Assembly: GCA_022457155.1 (NCBI GenBank)
Contig: JAJGOT010000213.1
Coordinates: forward strand, 62,001 to 126,000
Length of the DNA: 64,000 nt
Direction: 5' to 3'
DNA from: Cladopsammia gracilis
Lineage: Eukaryota > Cnidaria > Anthozoa > Scleractinia > Dendrophylliidae
Shown: positions 22,701-34,653 of the stretch, one piece after another
Position numbering within the stretch: the stretch's first letter is position 1
Layout: every line of letters begins with the position of its first letter
Notes under the pieces: generated by a model
Told to the model about the DNA's origin: nothing
Databases searched by the model: none
Seen by the model: only the letters and a program-made list of their open reading frames with translations
Made by a program: the position numbers and the translations under genes

Positions 22701-25700
22701 TTTATTAGGATGCCGTAAATTTTAAACCTGAACTTGAAAATGAAGCCTGCAGAATATTGAAAACAAATAGCACAATGAAGTTTAGCACAATGAAGTTTCA
22801 GTACTGATTATCAATATTGAATATACATGTAAATTATTATTTTTTTTCTAAACAGTTTGATTAATATTGTTCTTTGCAGTATTACAAGAATATTTGAAGC
22901 AAATGGAAGCAGAGGAAAATTTCAGGTTTGAATAATTATATTGTTTTGGTGTCACCCTCAACAATGAGCCCCTCTATCGACTATGGGTGTTTTTGACGAC
23001 GTCAAAGTTATGTTGATTGCTAGTGATCTAGTGATAAAGCAACGGTGCCAGGGACTATAGTTAATACTTCTGCAACCAAAGGTAATTTTCAATCAAAACA
23101 TGCATGCCACTGCTCATGTACTGTATTTTAAGAGACTCATCTGCTGCCCTTTAAAGTTTTGGAATGGACATCTGCTGTAGGTGTGACATTCATATGCACT
23201 TATTGGGGTTGTGACTTGTTATTATTTTTGTAGGTTTTGTCCAATCCAGAATTCTTAGCTGAGGGTACTGCCATTAATGACTTGATGGATCCTGATAGAG
23301 TCTTGATTGGTAGGTATCATGCTTTCAACATTTCTTCTGAGTAACATTATTTGCCTTTGGCACAATGGTAGGAAAAGTCAATAACTTCTGGTTCATCAGT
23401 GTCCTTAATGTAGGGAGCTGAAGCAATCACGATGGCAACGGCAGCAAGAATAGCACAAAACAAAAGGTTTAACGAGTGAAAGCAATGTCTTTGCACATGC
23501 ATGTTACATTTTGGTACATTTCTTTGCCATTCTCTACAAAACATACCCCCGGTAGACATCAAAATAATGTTGCCTCCATCTAGCCTCGTAGCTTAGTGGT
23601 AGAGCGTATGCACTGGAATTGCAAAGGCTGCGGGTTTTAATCAAATTTAATCAAATTGCAACTCCTTCAGTTGCTACATAACTGTAATGTCATGATCTCT
23701 TTCTCTTTAATTTTCTCTTCTGCAGCTTGAATGAATTTATTTTCATATACAGTGTACACATTACAGCTGTATCTTCTTAATATTTTGATTTTGTTCATGA
23801 TTTTATTTGATAGGGGGTGAGCAAACTAGGGAAGGATTTAGGGCAATTGAAGCCCTGTCAGCTGTGTATGAACACTGGATTCCCAGAGAAAACATCATAA
23901 AAACAAATACATGGTCCTCGGAACTCTCCAAGCTGGTAAGGGTCTTCTCGTAATATTAATGTATTTATGGGAACATGGGAAAAATTTATTGGTCCATGCA
24001 CTTACTGTAGGACGCTGAGGTGCCTGCCTACATGTATGAGTCAGAGGTAAAAAAAAGATTAGTGTTTGTTCTGTGGCTCTGACTTTCACTCTGTGTCTTC
24101 ATGTTTATGAGAGAGTGTTCCACTTACATGTACATGTATGGAAGGATTCTGTTAGCAGAGGTTCGACTCCACGGTGATACTAAAATAATTTAATAGTATC
24201 CATATTTTGATATAAATCAAGGGACTCCACACAGCCTCGACATTGTCATTTTAATTATTAGTACTTATAAATTGCATCCATTTCATTTTAAGAAAATGTT
24301 GTGGACAATGGTTAACCAATTCCTGTGGTTCCATTTACATTTTATGTATTAAAAACATTTCTTTTAGGCAGCATGGTTTCCATAGTGGCCACCGATCTTT
24401 TTAGCATTGGCTGATGATCATGGTTCATTTATCAAAGCTTAGTGCTTTACATAAAAATATATTATTGTGTACTTCGGAACCTGATGTCTTGATTTTCATG
24501 ACTGGCGGTTGCTAAGGATCACAGTTTTTTATCACAGCAGTTAAAATGCTCAGTGATTTAATAATTGTTAGTGATCATATAAGGTGAAGATATCCTGTAG
24601 ATATGTTGTAGTTTAAAATGATCTCAGGTTAAAATGATTTCAAACTAGTTTTATTTCTACTTTTCTTTGTCTTAGGATTATGTCAATTAATCTGGAACAA
24701 AAGAATTTTATCAAAACTAAACTAGTTTGAGATAATTTTGAACTAAGATTAATTTTGAACTAAAACAGATACATTGGGCACCCCTTTTAAAAAATTAATG
24801 TTATCAGATCCTTTAAAAATTTGTCTTTCTTTGCAGGCAGCGAATGCTTTTCTAGCACAACAAATCTCTAGTATCAATGCAATGGGTGCAATGCAATTTG
24901 TCTTTCTTTCCAGGCAGCAAATGCTTTTCTAGCACAAAGAATCTCTAGTATCAATGCAATGCAATTTGTGTTTCTTTGCAGGCAGCAAATGCTTTTCTTG
25001 CACAACGAATCTCTAGTATCAATGCAATGCAATTTGTCTTTCTTTGCAGGCAGCAAATGCTTTTCTAGCACAAAGAATCTCTAGTATCAATGCAATGAGT
25101 GCAATCTGTGAGGCAACTGGTGCTGATGTATCAGAAGTAGCCAGTGCAATTGGACGGGACTCTAGGATAGGGAGCAGCTTTTTGAAAGCCTCAGTTGGTG
25201 AGATACATGTAGTAACTATAATTGAGTCCCTAAATTCTATCCTTAATTCCCAAATATTAATATCCAGTCCTTTAATTCGTAATTTGAGTTTTGGAAAAAA
25301 AAATCCAGGGACAAATCAAATGGAACAGAAATTTCTTAATAATTGAAAACACTGCGAGGTTGACCTTCTTTGCAGGAAATTTAAAACTTGTAACCAATAA
25401 TTTCTGTGCCATTTGTAATGTGTTTTCTGCTCCAAGAATAATTTTCTATACAATAAGCATGGCAAAGAGAAACTTAAAGTATTTTACTAATTAGTCATAA
25501 AAATGAATACATGTCTAGTTATGATTATGATTATGATTATGATTATTTTATTATTATTATTATTATTATTATTTTTTTGGGGGGGGGGGGCATTAGATTA
25601 ATGGAATGGACACTACATGTAGTTATGCTTGATTAAGCTTGCACAACATAGGAAATAGATATCATATTAATATTAACCCAACTGGTTTCAACATGTAGGT

Positions 25701-28700
25701 TTTGGAGGAAGTTGTTTTCAGAAGGATGTGCTCAATCTTGTGTACCTCTCTGAGGCTCTAAACCTGCCCGAGGTCGCGGCTTACTGGTACCAAGTGATTG
25801 CCATGAACGAGTATCAGCGTCGACGATTCACAAACAGAATTGTAAACTGTCTTTTCAACACTGTGACTGACAAGAAAATAGCGCTGTTTGGATTTGCCTT
25901 CAAGAAAAACACTGGAGACACCAGGTGTGGTGATAAGAAACACCAAAACTGAGAGCAGTGCCCCCCCCCCCCCCCCCCCACTCTCCCCTGGTTGGGAGTA
26001 ATGACCTTGGAATATTTAGGGTGATACATGTAGAGTATCGAGACCTGATAACAAATCAGCGGCCTTTAAAAAGTCAGGCGTTACAGGGCTTGACACTAAC
26101 TTTTTGGTGTACTGGACATATGCAAATAATTCTCAGTTAATCTGAAATGTGAAGTCAGATTTTAAAGAGTTTCTTCAGGCCAAAATGGCCTGTATTCCCA
26201 AACCTTTACAGGCCAAAGTGTGATTTTCACTGGCCAATGTCCAGTTGACCACTGTTAGTGTCGAGCCCTGCCTTAAATTTCTTCCGATAAAGAGGGGACC
26301 AAACTTAGTTTTTGTGCCAACATAAGGAGGTTAGGCGGCTTTACGTAATACCCACCTACTCCTTCATGAGCCTCTGAGAAGTGAAGTTTGCTCATTTTTT
26401 CCTGACACGAGTTTAAGAAAAATCCAAAATCCCCACCCCACCAAGTGTAACCTGTCAGCTTGGCTAGTGTCTCCGCCGTCAGAGAGCCCACACTCCCAGA
26501 GCACCACTGAGTTGCCTGTTCAGTTTGGTTTAAATTTTACTACATGACATGCTATATTGTATACCCTTTCTGAGAACAAACCTCTTTGTTCCGGGGTGGT
26601 GAAGAATGCTATCTAATGCTAACCTCATGTATTAGGAAAGGATTGGGGGCCATGGGAGGGACTGACCCTCCCCTCCCTCAACACAGACAAAATTGCAAGG
26701 ACCAGGGGTCAATTCAATAAAACTTTTACAAGTGTAATTTACAAGTGTAGCCATTGTTTCAGAGGTTGAAAACAATAGCTGCACTTGTAAATTACACTTG
26801 TAAAAGTTTTATTGAATTGACCCCTGGAGTCAGGAAGCAGGGAGGGAGACCCAATTCAATGGACAGTATAATTATTCTAGGGTGATTATTTAGGGAAGTG
26901 GTCATAACAAGTACATGTACTGTACAAATTTGTATAGTCAACAAGGACGCACCTTGTGTAGGGGTATGGGGGCTACACAAGATGCCATCTATATCTATAC
27001 GATGAGCCTAATGAACAAAATTATTTTATTGGCCTACAAATTTGAGATGACACTTTAATATTCTGTGTGCATGAAACTTGCATTGCTAGCGAAATGGCAC
27101 AGCCAAGGTTTGAACCTTTTTCTCAGTTTCTAGTTGTGATAGAGTGGGGGCTATACCAACAACACACCATCTTTTTAGGTGAGGGAGGGGAAGTGCATAA
27201 AGAGGTCACCAGTCTTTTTGTAAAATGGTGGGTCCTGTCTGAGTACCATAGTTTTCACCATTTTCCTTTACTACATGTATTTGATAGGGAGTCTGCAAGT
27301 ATTTATATCTGTAAATATCTCATGGATGAAGGAGCAAGGATAACAGTATATGATCCTAAAGTTGAAAAGGATCAGATCATCTTGTAAGTAGTAGTTCAGT
27401 TTATTTTGTTCAGATGTCGATAATAGGTGCGATTACATGGGGCACTTTTACAGTCACTGTGGTAAATGACCCTTTCACCACGGGAAACTGCATTTAGTGA
27501 GACCGACATTTCACGAGCTAAATTTCCTGTGGTAAGTATCCAAGATCCAATCACGATGCTCCGTTTGACATCAACACGTAACCGCAAAGAAAAAGCGATT
27601 CATGAAGTGCCATTCAGGGCCGTAGCCAGGAAAAAATAAGGACTGAGGCAATATCCATGGTTAAATTCCTTGCCTAACTATTTAGGGTCTTTTTGATGAC
27701 TACGTTTAAACAAAACACTGGGATCATGACTGAGGCAAGTGCCTCGGTTTGCCTCATAGTGGCTACGACCCTGCCATTTACCGTGGTGTGTGTAACCACA
27801 CCTAATACGTGTGCCCCTTCAAGTATTTGTGTAGTTTTTTCTTTCGTGTTCTGTGCACTATTGGTTAGCTGAATTAATGAATAAAGTTCCTCTTTTATTT
27901 CAAGTCATCACCACCCAATTTACTTCCAGACAGACTAAATGTGATTAAAATTTGTGTACATTTTAACCCTTTCACACTCACAGTCAATATTGGAGACATG
28001 TAGTGTAGTTCTAACTTTTGAGTCGGTCAACGAAATCCTCTTTAGCAGTACTTTTGCATGGTACCATTTGTTTTTCAATATTTTACAAAATGAAATTTGG
28101 GATTCTTCTTGAATAATTTTGATTTTTTGACACTTGGGAGTTACATTATGTGTCATCATGTTGATGCAGTCCCTTGTACCATACTAATAAACAATGCTAC
28201 TGTTCTCTGCAGAGAGTTGACACACCCATCTATTTCCGAAGATCCAGAGAGAGGTATTTTTTGTTCATTTTAAAACATGTAATTGCACAACATTTCTCAG
28301 CCCTTTTGGCCAACCTTTGGTTATTAGCATTTAAAAGCACTACCGTAACATTTTGTAAGTAATGACCCCCCCGAAATTAACGTCAAAAAATTCTTGCCGC
28401 TGATAAATCCCGAAAGTAGAGACCCCCTGAAAGTAGCGAGCAAAATAATCATATTAAGATGACATGCCGTATCTCTGGTCAATGTAGGTTCAATGAGGAG
28501 GAATAGAGATTCCTTGTTAAAGAAATCAGAAAAGAACTACGAGAAAAACTTCAACAACTCGTGCCGACCACTGACAACACGGTCTAGAGATGAAGAGCTC
28601 ACCCATGTGGCAGCAACACGAAGTTGGAACGACAAATTAATCTTATTTTTTTTTTAACAACTATTTTATGAATTTGCGTCTTTTATTTCGGAAAAAGAGC

Positions 28701-31700
28701 TCAGTCGCACCAACTTTATTTAACATTTTTGCTCCCCGAAAGTAAAGAGCCTCAAAGGCTGCTAATTTCGAAAGTAACAAGGGTCGTTACTTTCGGAATT
28801 TTACGGTAGCAAATTCCCCAAGGTGGGGACAAACAAGCTGTTCAAAAGTACCGAAAAAAAAAACAAAAACAAAACAAAACAGCAACAACAACGACAACAA
28901 CAATTTCCCACACCTGTGCACATCCAAGTACAGTTGAACCTTTGCTTACAAACGCCTTCATAATACGGACACCTGTATTACGGACAGCTCTCTTGTTCCC
29001 TACTACCCCTATAATATGGACACCTCAGACAGTCTATAATACAGACACGTGATTCTGTTCCTTTGATGACTAAAATTCTGTAACACACAGAAAAGTGCTA
29101 GTTTTAGTTTACTTCCAAAGACAGTTTGTACTCTGGCCTGTCGATCTACATGTACCATGTCACTATGGTCTTCATGGACGTAGCCAGGAATTAATTTTTC
29201 AGAGGTACGCACAATCACCAAATCTTTACATAATTTTCAACTAGCTCGTTTACTTTTTTAATTTTTACTTATTTTTTCGACTTTTTCAGGTACGCACGTG
29301 CGTACAGGTAGCTACGCCCCTGGTCTTCTAACTGAGCCAGTTGACACGTTTGCTTATCTTTCCACTGGTAAACTAAATTTTAATCCCATTTCAATAATAA
29401 TAATTTTGTTTCTCCAGTGAACCGCCTGATCACAATTGCCAATGATCCTTACAAGGCTGTTGAAGGATCACATGCGCTAGTTGTCTGTACGGAGTGGGAT
29501 GAATTCAAGGTGAGATTATAATGCATAAGTGATAACATTTACCAGACACTTATCACTTGGAAGCGTGCAACTTCCCCCTATATGTTCAGAACTATGCTGG
29601 GGATCATTAGAAGTCCCAACCGACCAATCAGAATCACGGATTGAAAAAACGAAAGAAAACTTACATGTAGAGGAAACTACAAGCGCTTCGCGAAATATGG
29701 ACAGCTTACTTTCACGGCTATTTTCATCGCTACCTAATTACATGTCGCGCAACACCTACCTCTCACTCCAAGAATTAAAAGATCGTTTCAATATTCAAAC
29801 AATTTTTCTTACTTTCCATAGTCTAATAGCTGTAGTGAAAGCTTTAGAGAAAACAAACAAAGATCGTCTTTTAGATAGGAACAGCAAGTTCGAAAGTTTT
29901 CTTGAACGCTTTGTAAAGTCTAATAAGGCAAATAGAGTAGTCTATGAAAAACTTATTGATCTAAAGCAGCAACCCCCTTACCGTAGTCAAAACAAATGGT
30001 GTGCGGATTGCGAGGTAGAAAATATGGTTCAACAATTGATTGGAAGTCAGTATACCAACTGTCTTTCAACTGTACCAAAATAACTAAACTAAATACTTTT
30101 CAATTCAAACTACTTCATAGAAGACTGGCAACAAATGATTTCTTGAAGAAAATAGGAATAAAAGAGAATGACATGTGTACTTTCTGTAGAAGTGAGGTGG
30201 AGAGCCTAATCCACCTTTTCTGGTCTTGCAATGTGACGTCACGCTTTTGGCAAAGTTTTAAGCAATGGCTCTCCACTGACAAAGGCATCGCAGACATAGA
30301 GACTATTAACTTTACTTCAACCATAATATTAGGCTTAAATACTAAAGTTTTTAAGAAAAACCAACTGGATGTCTATTTTTTGATTGCGCGTTATTTTATT
30401 TGGATCTGTAGAACACAGGGCAAGGATCTAAACTTTCAGAATTTCACGAACTTTGTAAGTTCTTTTCTCTGATTGCCACCTTGTCTCCTATGCCTCGTTT
30501 CTATTTTCTATTAGCTTAATATGAAGAAAGTTTAGCCCTAGCAGTATTTCCCTAAAGACATAACTCATTAATCAAGTATACAAAATGTAAGTAATGTAGC
30601 AACTTGATGTAACGAGAAGTATTGTTAGTAAGTTGATGCATTGTATTATATTGTAAGTATGGTATTGTAATTAATCATAAGTAATGGAATGTAACATGTA
30701 TTGTAAGTTGAATTCAGGATTTCGGCTTTCCAAAATCCTGAATTCAGGATTTCGGCGTTCCAAAATCTTGAATTCAAGATTTCGGCGTTCCAAAATCTTG
30801 AATTCAAGATTTCGGCGTTCCAAAATCTTGAATTCAGGATTTCGGCGTTCCAAAATCTTGAATTCAAGATTTCGGCTTTCCAAAATCCTGAATTCAGGAT
30901 TTCGGCGTTCCAAAATCTTGAATTCAGGATTTCGGCTTTCCAAAATCTTGAATTCAGGATTTCGGCTCTCCAATATTGTGAATTCAGGATTTCGGCGTTC
31001 CAAAATCTTGAATACAAGATTTAGGTGTTCCAAAATCTTGAATTCAGGATTTCGGCTTTCCAAAATCTTGAATTCAAGATTTCGGCGTTCCAAAATCTTG
31101 AATTCAGGATTTCGGCTTTCAAAAATCCTGAATTCAGGATTTCGGCTTCCAAAATCTTGAATTCAAGATTTCGGCGTTCCAAAATCTTGAATTCAGGATT
31201 TCGGCTTTCCAATATTCTGAATTCAGGATTTCGGCGTTCCAAAATCTTGAATACAAGATTTCGGCGTTCCAAAATCTTGAATTCAGGATTTCGTCTTTCC
31301 AAAATCCTGAATTCAGGATTTCGGCTTCCAAAATCTTGAATTCAAGATTTCGGCGTTCCAAAATCTTGAATTCAAGATTTCGGCGTTCCAAAATCTTGAA
31401 TTCAGGATTTCGGCTTTCCAATATTCTGAATTCAGGATTTCGGCGTTCCAAAATCTTGAATACAAAATTTCGGCGTTCCAAAATCTTGAATTCAGGATTT
31501 TGGCTTTCCAAAATCTTGAATTCAAGATTTCGGCATTCCAAAATCTTGAATTCAGGATTTCGGCTTTCCAAAATCCTGAATTCAGGATTTCGGCTTCCAA
31601 AATCTTGAATTCAAGATTTCGGCGTTCCAAAATCTTGAATTCAGGATTTCGGCTTTCAGGATTTCGGCGTTCCAAAATCTTGAATACAAGATTTCGGCGT

Positions 31701-34653
31701 TCCAAAATCTTGAATTCAGGATTTTGGCTTTCCAAAATCTTGAATTCAAGATTTCGGCGTTCCAAAATCTTGAATTCAGGATTTCGGCTTTCCAAAATCC
31801 TGAATTCAGGATTTCGGCTTCCAAAATCTTGAATTCAAGATTTCGGCGTTCCAAAATTTTGAATTCAGGATTTCGGCTTTCCAATATTCTGAATTCAGGA
31901 TTTCGGCGTTCCAAAATCTTGAATACAAGATTTCGGCGTTCCAAAATCTTGAATTCAGGATTTCGGCTTTCCAAAATCTTGAATTCAAGATTTCGGCGTT
32001 CCAAAATCTTGAATTCAGGATTTCGGCTTTCCAAAATCCTGAATTCAGGATTTCGGCTTCCAAAATCTTGAATTCAAGATTTCGGCGTTCCAAAATCTTG
32101 AATTCAAGATTTCGGCGTTCCAAAATCTTGAATTCAGGATTTCGGCCTTCCAAAATCCTGAATTCAGGATTTCGGCGTTCCAAAATCTTGAATTCAAGAT
32201 TTCGGCGTTCCAAAATCTTGAATTAAGGATTTCGGCTTTCCAAAATCCTGAATTCAGGATTTCGGCGTTCCAAAATCTTGAATTCAAGATTTCGGCGTTC
32301 CAAAATCTTGAATTCAGGATTTCGGCTTTCCAAAATCCTGAATTCAGGATTTCGGCGTTCTAAAATCTTGAATTCAAGACTTCGGCGTTCCAAAATCTTG
32401 AATTCAAAATCTTTTATGCAGGATTTTGGCTTTCCAAAATCTTGAATTCAGGATTTTGGCGTTCCAAAATTTTGGAAAGCCAAAATCTTGAATTCAGGAT
32501 TTTGGCGTAACTCTAACTCTGTGTCATAACTCTACTTCAATAACTCTATTGCTAGTTATCCTCCTTTTTTTAAAACTGAGTTGAGTTAACAGAAATAAAA
32601 TACACATTGCGGTTATAAACATGACAAAACAACGCATGTTGTAAAAAACTTTGACTAATGACTTGACGTTTCGTATGCTTCAACAGTTAACACGTATCCG
32701 GATATTTTTGAATCCGCAACAGAGTTAATTTTTTTTAGTTAATTTTTTTGTTTGTAAATGTGGCATCGCTTAGGTTCTGAACTCAGCACGGAGTGCGTTT
32801 TCATCATCCCGACAAAACTAAGGCCCCGTCCACACTTCTATACGTGTGGACGGGTCCTAAGGCCCCGTCCACACGTATCCGGATATTTTTGAATCCGCAA
32901 CTTTTTTGTTGCGGATTGGCCTTCCGTCCACACGTATCCGGCGAATTCGGGCAAATACGATTCGAATACGCTACGTGTGGACGCGAATATTTTCTAATCT
33001 GTAAAAAAAAAGTTGCGGATTCAAAAATATCCGAATACGTGTGGACGGGGCCTAAATTGCGGTTGTCTTGAGAAATTTCGAAGTTTTCTTATCATTAATT
33101 GTTTTCGAGCAGAATCTATCATGAGCTTCTGTTTCGAGTTACGATTTGTTATGAGTAATTTTAACTGTGATAAACTGGCCGTTGTAGATCTGAAATGACC
33201 TTTCAAATACGTACAAGTTATTTATTTCATTCATCTACATTCTTTTTGGGTCTATTTGTATTTGTTTTTAAATAAAAGTGATTTGGAGAACTCTACATGT
33301 TGTTTGCATTTTTATTTCATTTTCATCTTTCTTTGATGCAGGTGTCCTAAAGTTTTGAACTCTGTGTTTTTATCATTTCACCGTATTTCATTCATTAACT
33401 GATTTTGATTGCTGGTATGTTGCTGTAGACACAAAAGACGGTAAGCAATCTAAAATGTTTTTTTTTTCGCTCTGCCGGTAAAGTTTTTCCACGATGCATA
33501 CAATTTCTCCTTTTCTCCGCTTCCTCCAGTTCGTCATAATCGGCCTTCTTTTCTCCAAAGGGAGTCAATGGCCGTTTGAATAGTATAAAGTTGACCTTTT
33601 GGTCGAGTCTCAGAACTGTAAAGTGCAATTATTGACCTTTGTAGCAGCTTGTATGAAACAAGATACAAGGTTTTCCTGCAGTTCAACATGCGCACGTGTT
33701 GTGGGAGCGTGGAAGTAGGCTTCATTTACAACTCCATATTAGGAAGTAAATTCTGATTGGCTCCTCGCGTTTTCTAAAACTCCCCAGCATTGAACACGAG
33801 TTAATCGCTTCTGTGTTACGAGCTTCTGCATTTATGTATTTAAAAAAGCGTCTCTTCTTATTTATGTATCAAGTAAAGTACAACTCTAAGAAGACTTGAA
33901 ACCCAGATAATCTGGCGGCGATTGCGCATAAGACCACAAACATGAGCATTAAATCGTAGGCGAGAGAAAATAAACTCTGTGCATTCCCAGGTGGGTGGGG
34001 GAATCTCCCATATAGTTATATGGGTATGTTCGGCTGTGAAGGAAATGGTTTTTAAACAGTTTTGTCTGCGATAGGGTGAAAATACAGTATATCAGAGAGT
34101 CAATGGTCTGATCAGTGTAGTAGATACAGATAGTGGTCGATATAGTCTGGAGTCTTGGAAGTGAAAACGTCCCACATAAACTTGTCTGATGGTAGGGTGT
34201 GGATTTTGTGTTGACTGGTTTGGAATAGGGTTTCACAATGCAGCTGAACATGATCTGGTACATGGTAAGAGTTGCAGAGCCCCAACCACACGCCACCACC
34301 TAAAAATGTGTAGAACCTTCCCCCCCCCCCCCCTGACTTAACTGTTCCTTCCTTACATATAAATTCATGCGAAACAAAGGATGGACTGGCATTACAGTAA
34401 ATGATTCTCATCAAACCAGAGAGCCCTTTTGGCTTTATCATGATTATATTTTTTCTTTCCTTAGATGTATGACTACAGGCGTATTTATGACAGCATGTTG
34501 AAGCCAGCCTTTGCTTTTGATGGACGAATGATCTTGGATCACTGTCATTTACACGAGATTGGATTCCAAGTGGAGACAATCGGCAAAGTTGTGTCTTCTG
34601 GGTATATGCTGCCATTTACGCCCCCACTAGCACCCGCAAAGGAGGAGAAATGA
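19758..34653 (+). CDS. UGDH: UDP-glucose 6-dehydrogenase, complete, 13 coding exons
   Basis: Oxidises UDP-glucose to UDP-glucuronate with two NAD+ in the cytosol, supplying glycosaminoglycan and glucuronide synthesis. Exons: 19758-19928, 20023-20124, 20298-20333, 22518-22633, 22880-22925, 23234-23309, 23814-23935, 25050-25197, 25699-25924, 27288-27383, 28213-28253, 29418-29509, 34465-34653. All junctions are GT-AG and phase-consistent, totalling 486 codons plus TGA (human enzyme 494). Landmarks: Rossmann motif [15 protein letters not shown] in exon 1, [12 protein letters not shown] in the 36-nt exon 3, [12 protein letters not shown] across exons 4-5, [11 protein letters not shown] in exon 6, the catalytic cysteine (about residue 278) in FGGSCFQKD at the start of exon 9, [13 protein letters not shown], and the C-terminal KPAFAFDGR and GFQVETIGK. 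Intron 12 is ~5 kb and full of repeats. Oddities: the exon 8 acceptor is repeated four times, and the final codons and stop lie in a 42-bp tandem repeat. Identity is very secure; exact ends of a few exons could shift by a codon. Confidence 0.96.
21236..21470. repeat. Short tandem repeats 'cggacta' and 'tataaaacatggact' in UGDH intron 3
   Basis: Several cggact(a/g)c/tgg units are followed by 4-5 loosely spaced copies of 'ggtataaaacNNggact'. The longer reading frames over this stretch come from the repeat. Non-coding. Confidence 0.6.
23390..23565. mobile_element. Fragment of the MITE family seen whole at 37950-38275
   Basis: Contains, in reverse orientation, the same 'gcattgttttcggtca'-like and 'aacatgcagaggcattg'-like sequence and the 'acggcagc' end motif. 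It sits in UGDH intron 6. Confidence 0.5.
23581..23755 (+). repeat. tRNA-derived SINE
   Basis: The head, cctcgtagcttagtggtaga gcgtatgcac, is a polymerase III A box in tRNA context, and gcgggttttaatc resembles a B box. The tail, with 'ttctcttctgcagcttgaat' and 'atttattttcatatac', is not tRNA, so this is a SINE rather than a tRNA gene. It lies in UGDH intron 6, sense orientation. The B box has a TT in place of the usual TC. Confidence 0.55.
24837..25097 (+). repeat. Fourfold tandem duplication of a 3' splice site plus the start of UGDH exon 8
   Basis: Copies of 'tctttctttgcag' plus the first 16 codons of exon 8 ([16 protein letters not shown]) start at 24837, 24914, 24982 and 25050 (spacing 77, 68, 68). 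Each has a pyrimidine tract and AG. Only the last runs on into ...[11 protein letters not shown]. Splicing at any of the first three reads into a stop: for example copy 1 continues through the second acceptor in another frame and stops at TAG. The last acceptor is thus the only productive one. Copy 1 has CAA where the others have AGA or CGA. Confidence 0.92.
25518..25592. repeat. Microsatellite (gattat)n-(tta)n-G run in UGDH intron 8
   Basis: Four or five 'gattat' units, then 'tta' units, a T run and a G run. Simple sequence, no function seen. Confidence 0.85.
26703..26826. mobile_element. MITE 'ggggtcaatt', copy 2 (UGDH intron 9)
   Basis: Ends aggggtcaattcaataaaac and its inverse. The arms pair almost perfectly around cattgtttcagaggttgaaa. 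The best-preserved of the three copies. Confidence 0.75.
27615..27773. mobile_element. Small element with CCATT target duplication (UGDH intron 10)
   Basis: Ends cagggccgtagcc and ggctacgaccctg are inverted. CCATT is present immediately before (27610-27614) and after (27774-27778). Same end family as 29173-29322. It is inserted inside an older palindromic repeat (about 27425-27820, ends ggtgcgattacatggggcac and its rough inverse). Confidence 0.7.
28337..28808. mobile_element. MITE with 'ctaccgtaa' inverted ends (UGDH intron 11)
   Basis: Left end ctaccgtaacattttgtaag taatgacccc; the right end in reverse is ctaccgtaaaattccgaaag taacgaccc. The interior repeats 'ccgaaagta'. No intact coding frame. 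Confidence 0.6.
28925..29050. repeat. Copy of the 'tacggacacc' tandem-type repeat
   Basis: Contains 'taatacggacacctgtattacggacag' and 'tataatatggacacct', related to the repeat flanking the paired elements at about 3298-3384. Confidence 0.5.
29173..29322. mobile_element. Small element with GTCTT target duplication (UGDH intron 11)
   Basis: Ends catggacgtagccagg and gtagctacgcccctg are inverted. GTCTT occurs immediately before (29168-29172) and after (29323-29327). Same family as 27615-27773. Confidence 0.7.
29530..30475 (+). pseudogene. 3' part of an L1/Tx1-like non-LTR retrotransposon in UGDH intron 12
   Basis: One frame (29529-30083) ends in ...NKWCADCE; a second (29996-30472) continues as [20 protein letters not shown], then [20 protein letters not shown], then [20 protein letters not shown] and a tail ending in a stop. 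The C-x2-C...H-x4-C arrangement is the zinc-knuckle-like domain after the reverse transcriptase in L1/Tx1-type LINEs. One frameshift near 29990-30040 separates the halves. The reverse transcriptase core and endonuclease are absent, so this is a 5'-truncated copy. It begins about 20 bases after the UGDH exon 12 donor, same strand as UGDH. Confidence 0.75.
30707..32507. repeat. 30-bp minisatellite, about 60 copies, in UGDH intron 12
   Basis: The unit is about 'gaattcaggatttcggcttt' followed by ccaaaatctt; many units hold the 16-base palindrome atcttgaattcaagat and nearly all an EcoRI-type gaattc. Because 30 is divisible by three, long open frames appear on both strands ([14 protein letters not shown] and [14 protein letters not shown]); these are artefacts of the repeat. 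Variant units recur at intervals: 29-base units with 'cggcttcc' start at 31143, 31322, 31591, 31815 and 32054 (spacing 179, 269, 224, 239), and 'gaatacaag' units recur about 210-240 apart. This shows a higher-order period of roughly eight units in the right half. Confidence 0.95.
32819..33052. mobile_element. Harbinger-like MITE with TAA duplication, preceded by a mini-copy
   Basis: 32861-33052 has ends ggccccgtccacacgtatcc and its inverse, flanked by TAA (32858-32860 and 33053-33055). Just before it, 32822-32857 is a ~36-base hairpin made of the same two ends. A further solo end lies at about 32690-32730. Same end type as 684-996. UGDH intron 12. Confidence 0.7.
33950..34345. repeat. Dispersed repeat with C-run in UGDH intron 12
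   Basis: Contains 'gggggaatctcccatatag', 'tatatgggtatgttcggctg tgaag' and 'cagagagtcaatggtctg', followed by a poly-C tract. A diverged copy in an intron of the right H-lectin gene (about 60105-60290) has the corresponding 'tatatgggtatttgccactg tgaag' and 'cagagagttttggtct'. Non-coding. Confidence 0.5.

Noticed and set aside
23581..23650. Possible tRNA gene
   Set aside because: The A box is good but the cloverleaf cannot be closed, the B box deviates and the downstream tail matches a SINE layout.
30646..32287. Many long overlapping open frames on both strands
   Set aside because: They are translations of the 30-bp minisatellite, whose unit length is a multiple of three. No initiation context, codon bias or protein family supports them.
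30707..32507. 30-bp repeats resembling a CRISPR array
   Set aside because: Units are directly adjacent with no spacers, and the context is an animal intron.
33395..33725. Minus-strand frames in UGDH intron 12
   Set aside because: No motif, low-complexity start and no splice partner.
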